64,000 bases of DNA from Treponema sp. (GTDB taxonomy: Bacteria; Spirochaetota; Spirochaetia; Treponematales; Treponemataceae). Positions 48,427 through 58,566 of this stretch are shown one piece after another. Position 1 is the stretch's first letter. Each line of letters begins with the position of its first letter. The stretch lies in the NCBI GenBank assembly GCA_024402505.1, contig JAKSTP010000006.1, positions 1 through 64,000 of the forward strand, in the 5' to 3' direction. The position numbers and the translations under genes were made by a program. The notes under the pieces were generated by a model, which saw only the letters and a list, made by a program, of their open reading frames with translations, had not been told where the DNA came from and ran no database searches.

Positions 48427-50781
48427 CTACTCTACCAGGGAAATGGACACTCTTCGGGATGAACTTCGGCCTTTGTCATCCAGAACTGTTAACTCGTAGT
48501 TTCCAGCTTCCGGACGCCATTCCAGTTTTTCTCCAGGTTTCGCTCTTCCAATAAAAGATGAACCGCAGAACCAGAACAGCTCTTTTGTATCAGCATCATT
48601 ATTTGCCGACAAAATAATTACGTTACGGTCGGGAGTCTTCTGGCTGAACACATACTGGGTTGCTCTTAAAGGCGAAAGAATTTCTGGAGGATATCCCACA
48701 TTAGACTTATTTATGCCTTCATTATCCGGGTAATCAGGGGGCACAAGACGAGGAAGTCCAGCTTGTTTAAACAAGGCAAGCAAATCACTAGGCCAGTATT
48801 CCCTAACCACCGACTGAACATAGGGTTTATCTGTTTCGTCTGTTCTATAACCGGTTCTTGTATCCACATTGATTCGTCTGTGAATCTTGCATTTTTCGAT
48901 TGGAGAAACTCCTGGAATAAAATAAGTCAGCTCAGTTTCAGGACAATCTTCGTTGCTAATACATCCCGAAACAGAACAAACCTGCACTTTTTTTACACCT
49001 TCGGGCATAAGCTGCATTCTGTATTCAACAAATCCCTTTGAAATCATGCTTTCGGCAATGGAGTAGAACAATGGACCGGCCGCTGATCTTCCCAAAAAGG
49101 AATTGTTTCCCAGCCCGTCAAAATTTCCAATCCAGATGCAAAGCACATACTGTCCAAAAAAACCAACAGTCCAGGCGTCTTTAAATCCAATGGAAGTACC
49201 GGTTTTGTAGCCGATTTCAAAGCCTGGAGTTTGTCTAAGGCGGTCTGCATTTGGCGCAGGATTTTGAAAAAGCATTTGCCTTGTAATGTAAGCCGCTTCT
49301 TCCGAAAGCAGCCGTTTTTTTTCTTCCTGTTCCTTTTTCCATCCAGAGAATGTTTCTTTTATTTTATATTGAACACCGTCATTTACCAAAGCTGCATAAA
49401 GGCCGGTTAGTTCCATTGGAGAAACATCGGCACTTCCCAAAACAATGGAAAGTCCGTATGTATCCTTTTCTTTTAATTCGGAAATGTCTGCTTCCACAAG
49501 AAAATCGTATAAATCAGGTTCAGTAATCTGCCGGGCCAGATTTACAGCAGGAATATTTCGGCTTTGGGTAAGTGCCCTCCATGCTTTTATTGGCCCCATA
49601 AAACTGTTTCCGTAATTATCGGGAGTGTATTCACTAAAACTGGATGGTGTGTCCTTAAGCATGGTGTCGTAGTGGATAATTCCCTGTTCCATTGCAAGGG
49701 CGTAAATAAATGGTTTTAACGTAGATCCAGGTGAACGTTTTGCCCTTACCCCATCAATCTGACCAAGAATGCTGTCGTTATAAAAACCTGCAGAACCAAT
49801 GTAGGCCTTTACTTCCATGGAAGAGGCATCCAGAAGGATTGCACTGGCATTTTCTATTCCAATGTAGGCGTTTTTCTTTACGTAAAGCTCCAGGTGTTCT
49901 TTCAAAAGCTTTTGCAGTCTAGAATCCAAAGTGGTTTTTACTGTTGAACTTTTGCCATAAAAACTTTGTGCCGGTCTTGAAAGTTCCAGATTTCTGGTAA
50001 AATGCGGCGCTGTCTGTGGAAAACTGCACACCAGATAGGGAGCAAGATTCATAAAATTGCGCTGTTCTTCATCTTCCCCATGCACTTCCACCCACTGATC
50101 AAAAAGACGGCGTCTTGCTTCCATCATATCTTCATTGAGTCTTTGCAAGGACGGAAATCTTTTTGTAGGATTTTGAGGCAGCACACACAACAAAAGGGTC
50201 TCAGAAAGTTCCAGCTGATTCACACTTTTTCCAAACAAATATTGGCTTGCAGTTTCAAAGCCTTCGATATTTTTGCCGCAGGGAGCCAGGTTTACATAAG
50301 CATCAAGAATGTCCTGTTTTGAATAGATAAGTTCCAGTCGCAGGGCCAGAAAAATCTGCTTAAGTTTGCCTGTAAGGTTTTTTGTATAAAGATTGTACTT
50401 TAGTTTTGCCACCTGCATGGTAATGGTACTTCCACCAATACGACGGCCTTTTTTTACATAAGTTTCTACAAATGATCTGGATAAAGAAGCAAGATTTATG
50501 CCGTTGTGAAGATAAAACCGCTTGTCTTCCTGAAGCAGCAGGGCTTCTATAAATGCAGGAGGATATTCTGTAACACTTTTATACATGCGGAATTTTTCAT
50601 CTTCTGTAAGATACAGTGCAATCAATTCACCATCTTTGTCACTGTAACTTCCAGAAAACTGCGTGTCGCTTAAAATTCCTTTTTTTCTGTTGATTGAAAC
50701 ATCAAGGATTATGGCTATACCCAGCAGCAAAACCACTGCCAGAGTAATAACCAGAATCCTTTGTTTTTTCTTATTTTTCAT
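48427..50781 (-). CDS. pbpC: Penicillin-binding protein 1C
   Basis: A 784-residue bifunctional peptidoglycan synthase. One N-terminal membrane helix; transglycosylase motifs LLQEDKRFYLHNGIN and GGSTITMQVAKL; transpeptidase serine in RSPGSTLKPF (about residue 352), KTG motif in IGYKTGTSIG (about 525); and the C-terminal BiPBP_C domain ending the protein. It overlaps the alpha2-macroglobulin gene by 11 bases. The linked pair pbpC and bacterial A2M is a known, widely conserved arrangement thought to combine wall repair with protease trapping. Confidence 0.93.
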   Translation of the reverse strand: MKNKKKQRILVITLAVVLLLGIAIILDVSINRKKGILSDTQFSGSYSDKDGELIALYLTEDEKFRMYKSVTEYPPAFIEALLLQEDKRFYLHNGINLASLSRSFVETYVKKGRRIGGSTITMQVAKLKYNLYTKNLTGKLKQIFLALRLELIYSKQDILDAYVNLAPCGKNIEGFETASQYLFGKSVNQLELSETLLLCVLPQNPTKRFPSLQRLNEDMMEARRRLFDQWVEVHGEDEEQRNFMNLAPYLVCSFPQTAPHFTRNLELSRPAQSFYGKSSTVKTTLDSRLQKLLKEHLELYVKKNAYIGIENASAILLDASSMEVKAYIGSAGFYNDSILGQIDGVRAKRSPGSTLKPFIYALAMEQGIIHYDTMLKDTPSSFSEYTPDNYGNSFMGPIKAWRALTQSRNIPAVNLARQITEPDLYDFLVEADISELKEKDTYGLSIVLGSADVSPMELTGLYAALVNDGVQYKIKETFSGWKKEQEEKKRLLSEEAAYITRQMLFQNPAPNADRLRQTPGFEIGYKTGTSIGFKDAWTVGFFGQYVLCIWIGNFDGLGNNSFLGRSAAGPLFYSIAESMISKGFVEYRMQLMPEGVKKVQVCSVSGCISNEDCPETELTYFIPGVSPIEKCKIHRRINVDTRTGYRTDETDKPYVQSVVREYWPSDLLALFKQAGLPRLVPPDYPDNEGINKSNVGYPPEILSPLRATQYVFSQKTPDRNVIILSANNDADTKELFWFCGSSFIGRAKPGEKLEWRPEAGNYELTVLDDKGRSSSRRVSISLVE

Positions 50782-53700
50782 CTGCCTTTTTTACAACAAT
50801 CTTGTCGTAAGGTTTTAATGCTTTAACATGATTGTCATACATTGCCTGTGCAAACAATGGTGGAACAATGAAGGTTCCGTTTGTAAGGGCATCTACTTTG
50901 TAAGTAATCTCCTTTACTTCTGGACCAGCATCACAGTAGAAAATTACACGATCTTCCCGAATGTCCACGTAATCAGGATTCATAGTTCCATCTTCTGCTC
51001 GAATTGATTCAATATCGGCTTCAAAACAGCTTGGAAGCATATCTACAAGGGCAATGTTGTTTACGTAATTTTTGTTTGTAGTTCTAATCCTGATAGTTAC
51101 ATAAACTGAATCCCCTCGGTTAAAGCTGGTCTGAGCTTTTCCACCAGGTGTTGTACTGTACTGACGGGTAATTTCAAGACCGTTGTCTTTGGTTTCTTCG
51201 GCAGGAATGTTCTTCATAAATCCGGCCTGTGTTACCTGATAGAAAAGATTTGTCTTTTCACTGTTGGTAAGCAGCAGATTTTTAGCATTTCCTTCAAATT
51301 CTGAGCTGAATACATTTTCGCCTTTGAATTCCATTGGTTTTTTAGCAATGTCCTTTCCAAAGTCCTGGGAAACGGTGAATTTTCCTGTAGCGGCAGTTGG
51401 TACTGCTTTGAGGTAACTTTCAATGGCCATCAATGTGAAGGCGCTGGAAATAGTGGTGTAACTTCTTCCAATAACGGCATCTTCAATTGCTTCCAGAAGT
51501 TCGTCCCCGATTATAGAAAGATATTCAGGATAGTATTCAGAAAGAAGATAAAGAATACTTGCATCGTAATACAAATTGTTTTCAAATCTGTTGATGTTGT
51601 ATTCTCTCTGCATTCCTTTTTTTACCTTACTCAGGATTTTCTTGCCTTCACTGTCCATCTGAAGCAGTTTGTAACTGGCGGCAGTGTAAATTCCGGCAAG
51701 ATCCATTTTCTGGCTGTTAGTAAGGGTCTTTGAAATATGTTCAAGATAGCTTGTAGTTACAATTTCGTTTCGTGTCAGAACATAAATCGAGAAGGCTGCA
51801 GCATATCCTGTTTCGTTTGCTTCCCGCTTAAGTGCGTTGAGCAGATTGTTCATAAAGTTCTGAGGCACATAATAACCTCGTTCTTTTGCAATTGTAAGGA
51901 ACAAAGCACAGTAGGCATCAAGTTCAGGATATGAATCTGACTTGTATGTCCAGTAACCGATTGTTCCATCGTCTTTCTGTCGGGACTGAAGAATATCGAT
52001 TACATTTTCTACGGCTTCTTTTGCTTCACTAGCGGCTTTTCCTGTTTCTTTCATAAGATTTGGGAAAAGATAAGGGAATGCGGCACTTGTAACCTGTTCG
52101 CTACAACCGTAAGGATATTTTTCCAGGTAGAAATTCAATCCTTTTGCAAATCCCAATGGAAGATAAGAAAGATCCACCTTCCGTGTAGCAAATTCCTCGT
52201 AAAGTTCTCGTTCTACATTTACAGAATCATTTTTGTTTTCTGTTTTGTGCACTCGTCCCGATTCAAGCCAAACCTGGTAAGGCATTGATGGTCTTACACT
52301 CAAAGAAGCGGTCATTTTGGAAGAATTATTCTTTCCCTGTGCCTTAAACACAATGTCGCAGTTTCCAAGAGTATCGGTTGCCTTACATTTGAAAATATAA
52401 GTTGCATCCCGTCCTTCAGAGATTTTTAAATCAACCGAAGTATTTCCAATTAATGTAACGCCTTTGTCTGCCACTGCGGTGAGTTTTACGTTTGCATTTT
52501 CACCAGAACCGGCATCATTATTTGTAACCACTACCGAAACTTCGAACTCATCTCCTGGAGCGGCAAAATTTGGATATGTTGTACTGATAATGTAGTCATC
52601 ACGAACATTGGTTGCTTCTTCTGTTACGCCAATTGAATCATCAGAAACTGCCACTGCCATTACCCGAATCTTTCCATTGAAATAAGATGGAATATGGTAA
52701 GTTACTGTTCGTTTTGTAGAATCTGTGTCCACAACCCCAGACCAGTAGGCCACCGGTGCATTCTGCTTTTTCTTGAAAGGATTCAAATTGTGGCTAAGAT
52801 AATCATCGTAATCTCCGCCACCACCAGCAGCACTTAAAGTTTTAAGCACATTGTATTCCGGCATAATAAGATCGGCAGTCTGAGCTGTAGTTACTTCAAG
52901 AGCACGTTTCTGGAAGAAGAAAGAAAGTGGATCAGGTGTTTTGTAATTTGCCACCTGGAGGATTCCTTCATCTACTGCAAAGATTACAATCTTACCTTTT
53001 TTGGAACTTGAATAAGTGATTTTATAATCTGTGTCTGGTTTAACAACTTCCGGAATTTCCAGAGAAATATTGTTCTTTTTGGCATCCAGACTTACCGAGA
53101 ATGGAACTGCGGCATAACAGAACGGACTCATGTAAACTTCTTCGCTGTTGTAATCACGGAGATACATGATTGTAATGTAGCCGTTTCCTTCAATTCCTTC
53201 AGGGATTCTGATTTTCTGAACGGAACTAGCTTCTGATGAAGTGAACCATTTATATGAATAAACCTTGTCTCGTTCAACACAGATAAGCCCTGAACCAGCG
53301 TATGGAGCTTTTACCAGAAGTTCTGCTTCTTCGCCGTTCTTAAAGTCAGATTTGGCCATCTTCACTTCAATTTCGGCAGTGCGGGAAAGACTTCGCTGAA
53401 GATTCTGTTTTCCTACAACCGAGAATGCAGTCGATGTAAACTCAATACCGTCTTTGTTGCTGAGTGTAAGTACAAAATCACCTTCAATGTCTACCGGCAG
53501 ATAATATTCCAGGCCGTCTTTTGGAATGCTGATTTTTTCGGATTTTACAGGGTATTCCTTTTTAACAGACTGATATTTGTATACTCCGTTTGGCTGTTTT
53601 ACCAGAACCGAAACGTATCGGTTTTCTACGAGCGACAAAGTAACATCATCAACTTTAAGAGTATCAAGTTCCGGTCCAACTGCAATAATTTTAAGCATGC

Positions 53701-56476
53701 GGGCAGAACCTTTATTAATGTAAGAAAGATCTCCATCGGCTTTTACACCAAGAATGTAATCCAAAGGAGAAATGTAAACCTGTGCTGTTGAAGAAACGCT
53801 TCGACCGCTTTCCTTTTCAAAACCATCGGCATTAAATCTCAAACGGTAGCTGGCCGGTGCAAAGCTGGACATATCAATATCAAAACGAGCGTAACCATTA
53901 TCGTCGGTAACGGTGTCTGAAAGACGTACTTCATAGCTGTCTTTTGAAATGAAAGGATCGTTGAATCTATAGTCCTTGTATTTTGCAAAACGCAGGTAAC
54001 CAGGTGTCAGTTTAATGTCGGCTTTTACATCGTTTCCAACAGCATCATTACCAAACAGGTTTTTAAGTTTTACAATACCGGTAAGATTCTGAGGTTTAAT
54101 CCATCCGGCGTTGGAAAGTGGTTCAATAGAAGCGTTGATTTGGAGAGTGTCTGGCATAAACTCTTCTACTTTTACACTTTCGCTGGCAATAAGGATCTTT
54201 TCGAATTCACCTTTTTTCCAAGTACTTTCCTTTTTAAGGTAAAGATAAAGAGTGTACTGACCGGTAGGTGAATAATCTTTGGTAGAATATTTGATTTCTT
54301 CAAAACCGTCTGCATTAAGGCTGAATTCTTTTTCGATAATCTCGTTTCCGTTAGGATCCCGGATTACGTAAGCAAAAGGAGTGCCTCTTAAAGATTTTTC
54401 CCAGTCTCCGGCTTTTACAATGGCACCAAAGCGGATTTCATCACCAGGACGATAGATTCCACGGTCACTGAAAATATAAGCACTTACCTTGTCTGGATCC
54501 TGGGCCCCGTAAATTCCTCCAACATCAAAGTCAGAATAATCTACTGTTCTTCCATAGAAACTGAAAGGAACAAAGGCCATGTCGTTTCCATATTTTGCAG
54601 TAATGGCCACTGGAGATGTAGATTCTTTATAACTTGCAGGAACTGTTGCGTGTCCAGTTGAATCAGTTGTAGTACGGGCAAGAATGTTTCCGTTTAATCC
54701 AACTACTTCAATCAATGAAGAAACAATTGGGCGGCCCGAAGAAATGGACTGAACAAAAATATCCAGATCGCTTCCTTTGCCTTTTTTGATAATCATTGAC
54801 TGGTCTGTAATGATGATAAGCTTTTTGGTAGTAGAAATGTTCCGTCCCGACATATTCACCATAAAAAGACCATATTTCAAATCTTTTGATGGCACTGTAT
54901 CCAGGTAACCAGAAAAATCAAAGTTTTCATAACTTACCTTACGTGGATCTTTTACCGAAGTTTTGATTTTGCTTGAGTAAACCTGTTCAGAAACATTGTC
55001 TTCGTCAAAATTATAGCTGGAGAATCTGAAATTCTTTAAGTTGCCGTTTGACTGTGAAACAATGTGGTTGATTTCGTCCGGTTTAAGTCGCCATACCTTG
55101 AAATCAATTTCGGAAACACCGCGGGCAAGAATTGGAATCTTGTGGCTTCCTCTAAGAGAAATAAGGTTTCCTTCCGAAACAAAACTAGCTTCTTTTGGAT
55201 ATGCACCGGCCCGAATAATTTTTTCATAATCTTCGGCAAGATAATAATCTCCGTAGAAATGGGCACCTGCTTTAAGTCTTACATACAAATAACTGTATTC
55301 TGGCACATCAATAGCATAACTGTGAACAGTTTCATACTTGGTTTCGGTTTCGTAAGCCTGCAGTGGAACTTTTGTGCTCAGTTTAAGCACATCGTCAATA
55401 ACTTCGTCTGTGTCGCTCCAGTAATAATCTTCCTGAGCTCTTGATCCAGGACGGGCTGGCTTGTCTTTTGGAAGAATGTAGATTTCCATTTTTGAATCAA
55501 GATTTTCTACATCAATTTTGGCAGAAGTTTCAACGGTAATTATCTGTTTATATTCCTGATTGTCATCCAGAAGGAAATTAGATGTAATGTTTCTTACCCT
55601 TGCATAATTGGTAGAACCGGAAACATAAACGTAGTCTTCCATTTTTGACTTTGTAGTAGAATTTCCAATGGCACATTTAAGACCGGAATCAACTGTAATT
55701 TCGAATCGCAGGTCTGTGGAAGGAACTCCTATTACCTCGGAAACTACGTAAGCCACTCTTCCTGATTCAGTGAAGCTTACTGTGGAAGAATAGTTTCGGT
55801 TTTCTACAGTACCATTTTTTGGATTTTTCATATCCGGTTTAATGGTAATTTTTGAAGAGAAATCTTCTTTTACAAACGGGAAATTTCCGTAGATTTCAAA
55901 GGCAATGTATTTTTTCTTTGGATCCACATCATCGATTATAAAAGAAGCATCACTTATGTATGTGGTAAAGTCTGCAGTAGAAAAATTGAATGTAAGTTTA
56001 TCGTTTAGTTTAACGTGAGATGGGAAAAGGCTGTTGGACATGGTTACTTTATAATCTGCGCCTACGTTCCAATCTTCGTATGGTTCAAAAACCAGATCAC
56101 TATCGTCTCTCCAGAACCATTTTCCGTCGATTGCAGGAGTAATCGTTACTTTGTTGCTTACATTCTGGCCAATATCATCCAGGTCGGCGGCAGAACCATT
56201 GAAATATACATTCAGCGTGTCGTTTGACTCATACTGAATGTTTGGTAAATCCACTTCGTAGGACAGTCGCATTTCTACAGGCTTTTTCGACTGAATGAAG
56301 TTATAAACAAAGAGTCCAACCAGGAAAAGAATAAAAGCAGCCACCAGTCCACCAAGTGAAATCAGACTGATTTTAAATGCTTTTCGTGCTTTTTTGCTTT
56401 GTGCCAGTTTACGCGGCCATTCTGGTGGCGTGTAATTTCCAAAAATTTTTGTGATTAACTTTTTGAACTTACTCAT
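50771..56476 (-). CDS. Bacterial alpha2-macroglobulin family protein
   Basis: A 1901-residue periplasmic protein anchored by one N-terminal helix (ISLISLGGLVAAFILFLVGL) but with no lipobox. Repeated macroglobulin domains lead to the bait region and the thioester motif YPYGCSEQ (about residue 1454). Further landmarks are FSDRGIYRPGDEIRFGAIV and ILQVANYKTPDPLSFFFQK. A2M proteins trap attacking proteases, then bond to them through the Cys-Gln thioester. The serine between Cys and Glu is a natural variant of the more usual leucine or glycine. ATG at 56476 has AAAGAGGT upstream. Part of the tatD-dus-A2M-pbpC operon. Confidence 0.92.
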   Translation of the reverse strand: MSKFKKLITKIFGNYTPPEWPRKLAQSKKARKAFKISLISLGGLVAAFILFLVGLFVYNFIQSKKPVEMRLSYEVDLPNIQYESNDTLNVYFNGSAADLDDIGQNVSNKVTITPAIDGKWFWRDDSDLVFEPYEDWNVGADYKVTMSNSLFPSHVKLNDKLTFNFSTADFTTYISDASFIIDDVDPKKKYIAFEIYGNFPFVKEDFSSKITIKPDMKNPKNGTVENRNYSSTVSFTESGRVAYVVSEVIGVPSTDLRFEITVDSGLKCAIGNSTTKSKMEDYVYVSGSTNYARVRNITSNFLLDDNQEYKQIITVETSAKIDVENLDSKMEIYILPKDKPARPGSRAQEDYYWSDTDEVIDDVLKLSTKVPLQAYETETKYETVHSYAIDVPEYSYLYVRLKAGAHFYGDYYLAEDYEKIIRAGAYPKEASFVSEGNLISLRGSHKIPILARGVSEIDFKVWRLKPDEINHIVSQSNGNLKNFRFSSYNFDEDNVSEQVYSSKIKTSVKDPRKVSYENFDFSGYLDTVPSKDLKYGLFMVNMSGRNISTTKKLIIITDQSMIIKKGKGSDLDIFVQSISSGRPIVSSLIEVVGLNGNILARTTTDSTGHATVPASYKESTSPVAITAKYGNDMAFVPFSFYGRTVDYSDFDVGGIYGAQDPDKVSAYIFSDRGIYRPGDEIRFGAIVKAGDWEKSLRGTPFAYVIRDPNGNEIIEKEFSLNADGFEEIKYSTKDYSPTGQYTLYLYLKKESTWKKGEFEKILIASESVKVEEFMPDTLQINASIEPLSNAGWIKPQNLTGIVKLKNLFGNDAVGNDVKADIKLTPGYLRFAKYKDYRFNDPFISKDSYEVRLSDTVTDDNGYARFDIDMSSFAPASYRLRFNADGFEKESGRSVSSTAQVYISPLDYILGVKADGDLSYINKGSARMLKIIAVGPELDTLKVDDVTLSLVENRYVSVLVKQPNGVYKYQSVKKEYPVKSEKISIPKDGLEYYLPVDIEGDFVLTLSNKDGIEFTSTAFSVVGKQNLQRSLSRTAEIEVKMAKSDFKNGEEAELLVKAPYAGSGLICVERDKVYSYKWFTSSEASSVQKIRIPEGIEGNGYITIMYLRDYNSEEVYMSPFCYAAVPFSVSLDAKKNNISLEIPEVVKPDTDYKITYSSSKKGKIVIFAVDEGILQVANYKTPDPLSFFFQKRALEVTTAQTADLIMPEYNVLKTLSAAGGGGDYDDYLSHNLNPFKKKQNAPVAYWSGVVDTDSTKRTVTYHIPSYFNGKIRVMAVAVSDDSIGVTEEATNVRDDYIISTTYPNFAAPGDEFEVSVVVTNNDAGSGENANVKLTAVADKGVTLIGNTSVDLKISEGRDATYIFKCKATDTLGNCDIVFKAQGKNNSSKMTASLSVRPSMPYQVWLESGRVHKTENKNDSVNVERELYEEFATRKVDLSYLPLGFAKGLNFYLEKYPYGCSEQVTSAAFPYLFPNLMKETGKAASEAKEAVENVIDILQSRQKDDGTIGYWTYKSDSYPELDAYCALFLTIAKERGYYVPQNFMNNLLNALKREANETGYAAAFSIYVLTRNEIVTTSYLEHISKTLTNSQKMDLAGIYTAASYKLLQMDSEGKKILSKVKKGMQREYNINRFENNLYYDASILYLLSEYYPEYLSIIGDELLEAIEDAVIGRSYTTISSAFTLMAIESYLKAVPTAATGKFTVSQDFGKDIAKKPMEFKGENVFSSEFEGNAKNLLLTNSEKTNLFYQVTQAGFMKNIPAEETKDNGLEITRQYSTTPGGKAQTSFNRGDSVYVTIRIRTTNKNYVNNIALVDMLPSCFEADIESIRAEDGTMNPDYVDIREDRVIFYCDAGPEVKEITYKVDALTNGTFIVPPLFAQAMYDNHVKALKPYDKIVVKKADEK

Positions 56477-56491
56477 CACATACCTCTTTTT

Positions 56492-57472
56492 TTATAAATA
56501 ATCTTTAAAGATTCGTTTGTATTCTTCTATGGTTTCGGCGTGAACAATGTCGGCCCGGAGAGCGGCTCCACCTTCAATGCCCTTTGAATATGCGTTGAAA
56601 CGTTTGCGCATTTCACGGCAGGCGTGCTTTTCTTCCGTGTCAGCCACAAGCCTTTCCAATTCGGCAAATCCCGTAGCAATGCGGATCTGGGGTGGTACCG
56701 GTTCATAGCTGCCGGTTTGCAGAAGAGAAGTTGCATCTTTGAAAATAAAAGGATTTCCCATGGCGCCTCGGGCAAACATGATTGCATCAACACCAGTTTT
56801 TTCAATCATTTCACGGGCTTTTTCGGGAGTAAAAAGGTCGCCGCTTCCAAAAACTGGAATCCGGCCGTTTACAAAGCGCACCAGTTCACCAAGGATTTCC
56901 CAGTTGGAAAGACCTTCGTAGCCCTGGGCACGGGTTCGTGGATGCATGGTAATGGCAGAAACTCCTGCGCTAATTGCAGCATCGGCCGCCTCTTTCCAAG
57001 TCATGTGCAGAAGATCCCATCCCGAGCGGATTTTTACTGTAACAGGAGTACCTTCCGCAGCATCAATTACTGCCTTTGCAATCTTGTAAAGGCGCTCAGG
57101 ATCTCTTGTAAGGGCAGAACCGGCTTCAGTTTTTACCACTTTTGGAACAGGACAGCCGCAGTTAATGTCGATTACTTCACAGTGAGTCTGATCAACTACA
57201 ATTTTTGCAGCACGGGCCATTACATCTTCTGTTCCGCCAAAAATCTGAACGGAATAGGCTTTTTCATTTTCGGCCCTTGCCATAAGCACTTCGGTTTTTT
57301 GATTACCCCGGGTTAATGCTTCGGCGCTAACCATTTCGGTGTAGGTAAAACAGGCCCCGTTTTCTACGCAGGCATGACGAAATGCCCTGTCACTGTAACC
57401 TGCAACAGGGGCCAGGAAGAGATTTCCCTTGAGTTCAACATTTCCAATTTTTACAGGATGATAAAGTGCCAT
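56492..57472 (-). CDS. dusB: tRNA-dihydrouridine synthase
   Basis: A 326-residue flavoenzyme that reduces uridines in tRNA to dihydrouridine. LFLAPVAGYSDRAFRHACVENG opens the TIM barrel, VIDINCGCPVPKVVKTEAGSAL contains the catalytic cysteine, VTVKIRSGWD and ITMHPRTRAQGYEG bind FMN and RNA, and VFGSGDLFTPEKAREM closes the barrel. Features fit the DusB group, though DusA/C cannot be fully excluded. It lies between tatD and the A2M gene on one transcript. Confidence 0.9.
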   Translation of the reverse strand: MALYHPVKIGNVELKGNLFLAPVAGYSDRAFRHACVENGACFTYTEMVSAEALTRGNQKTEVLMARAENEKAYSVQIFGGTEDVMARAAKIVVDQTHCEVIDINCGCPVPKVVKTEAGSALTRDPERLYKIAKAVIDAAEGTPVTVKIRSGWDLLHMTWKEAADAAISAGVSAITMHPRTRAQGYEGLSNWEILGELVRFVNGRIPVFGSGDLFTPEKAREMIEKTGVDAIMFARGAMGNPFIFKDATSLLQTGSYEPVPPQIRIATGFAELERLVADTEEKHACREMRKRFNAYSKGIEGGAALRADIVHAETIEEYKRIFKDYL

Positions 57473-57501
57473 TTCAAAAACCTGTTTCCGCGGAGGGCAG
57501 C

Positions 57502-58290
57502 TTACTCAGGAATATTGAAAATGCGGCAGCTGTTTTTCCAAAGTCTGTCGGCCAGTTCTTCAAGATCCATTTCCAGCATTTCGGCAAGGAAGCGTGCTGT
57601 TGATGGCAGATAAGCAGGCATTGTTCGTTTCTTTTCACGGAATTCGGCCGGAATCATAAATGGACTTTCTGTCTCAATAAGAATCTTGTCGATAGCACCG
57701 GCGTCCTTAAGAACCATAATGGTTTCATGAAGATTGCGTGCGTTTCGGTAAGTAAGATTTCCTGCGAAACTGAAGTAAATGTTTTTGTCCAGACAGTTGG
57801 CGGCAAAAGCACCGTCTTCTGAATAACAGTGCATGATGGCGCCCTTTTCCGGAAGACGTTCTGTAAGAATATCGTAAACATCCCGGCCTGCATCACGGTT
57901 ATGTATGATTACCGGTTTGTTGTGAGCCTGAGCAATTTCCAGCTGTGTAATAAAAAGTTCAATCTGTGAACGCTTGTCGCCAAACTGTTTGTAGTAGTCC
58001 AATCCACATTCACCAACGGCAACAACATTTGGAAGTGAAAGGCTTTTTTCGATGATATCAATCCAGTCTTTTCCAGGATTCTTTACTTCTGCCGGTGCAA
58101 CACCTACAGCGTGGTAAACTCCAGGAAGGTGGCGAAGATTTGGATAAACCTTCTGAAAATCAAAAAGCGAGTTATTAATACTAACAATTCTTGTAACGTC
58201 GGCTTGTTTTGCCTGCTGAACTACACGAAGCTGTTCAATTGGATCTTCATAAATAAGCCCGATGTGTGCATGTGTGTCAAAAAACTGCAT
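57502..58290 (-). CDS. tatD: TatD family metal-dependent hydrolase
   Basis: A 262-residue TIM-barrel hydrolase with the metal ligands FFDTHAHIG, AVGECGLDYYKQFGDK, PVIIHNRDAG and MHCYSEDG, and ILIETESPFMIP near the end. TatD enzymes are DNases or act in tRNA-related quality control. The start at 58290 carries AAGGAG eight bases before it; the in-frame ATG at 58362 would add residues with no family match. First gene of the minus-strand operon. Confidence 0.9.
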   Translation of the reverse strand: MQFFDTHAHIGLIYEDPIEQLRVVQQAKQADVTRIVSINNSLFDFQKVYPNLRHLPGVYHAVGVAPAEVKNPGKDWIDIIEKSLSLPNVVAVGECGLDYYKQFGDKRSQIELFITQLEIAQAHNKPVIIHNRDAGRDVYDILTERLPEKGAIMHCYSEDGAFAANCLDKNIYFSFAGNLTYRNARNLHETIMVLKDAGAIDKILIETESPFMIPAEFREKKRTMPAYLPSTARFLAEMLEMDLEELADRLWKNSCRIFNIPE

Positions 58291-58468
58291 AACTTTTTCT
58301 CCTTTTTCCCTTATAAAAAATAAAAATGGAGTCACCCAAACCAGATCCCGGCCAGATGACACCTCTATGGGTGAGATTAACTAAATTGTTAGTTAACATT
58401 CAATTGCTTTTCTACAATATTACTAGCGTAAATTTACCATAGGATTATGGTGGCGTCAAGAAATCTTC

Positions 58469-58521
58469 TTGTATATTTTAAGAAAAGATGTATAATGAAA
58501 ATATACGAAAACGTTTTCGTA
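58469..58521 (+). promoter_or_regulatory. Promoter and LacI-type operator of the cellobiose phosphorylase gene
   Basis: TTGTAT (58469-58474) and TATAAT (58491-58496), 16-base spacing. Immediately downstream, TACGAAAACGTTTTCGTA (58504-58521) is a perfect 18-bp palindrome with a central CG, the form bound by LacI-family sugar repressors. A repressor here would block clearance. The rest of 58291-58566 shows nothing else clear; no regulator gene is in the window. Confidence 0.75.
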
Positions 58522-58566
58522 AATAACCCCAACTCACACATAATTTTAGTATTAATGGAGGATTTC

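Noticed and set aside
58447..58566. A 40-residue N-terminal extension of the cellobiose phosphorylase
   Set aside because: It would start upstream of the -10 box and run through the LacI-type operator. ATG at 58567 has a good GGAGG and matches the family start.
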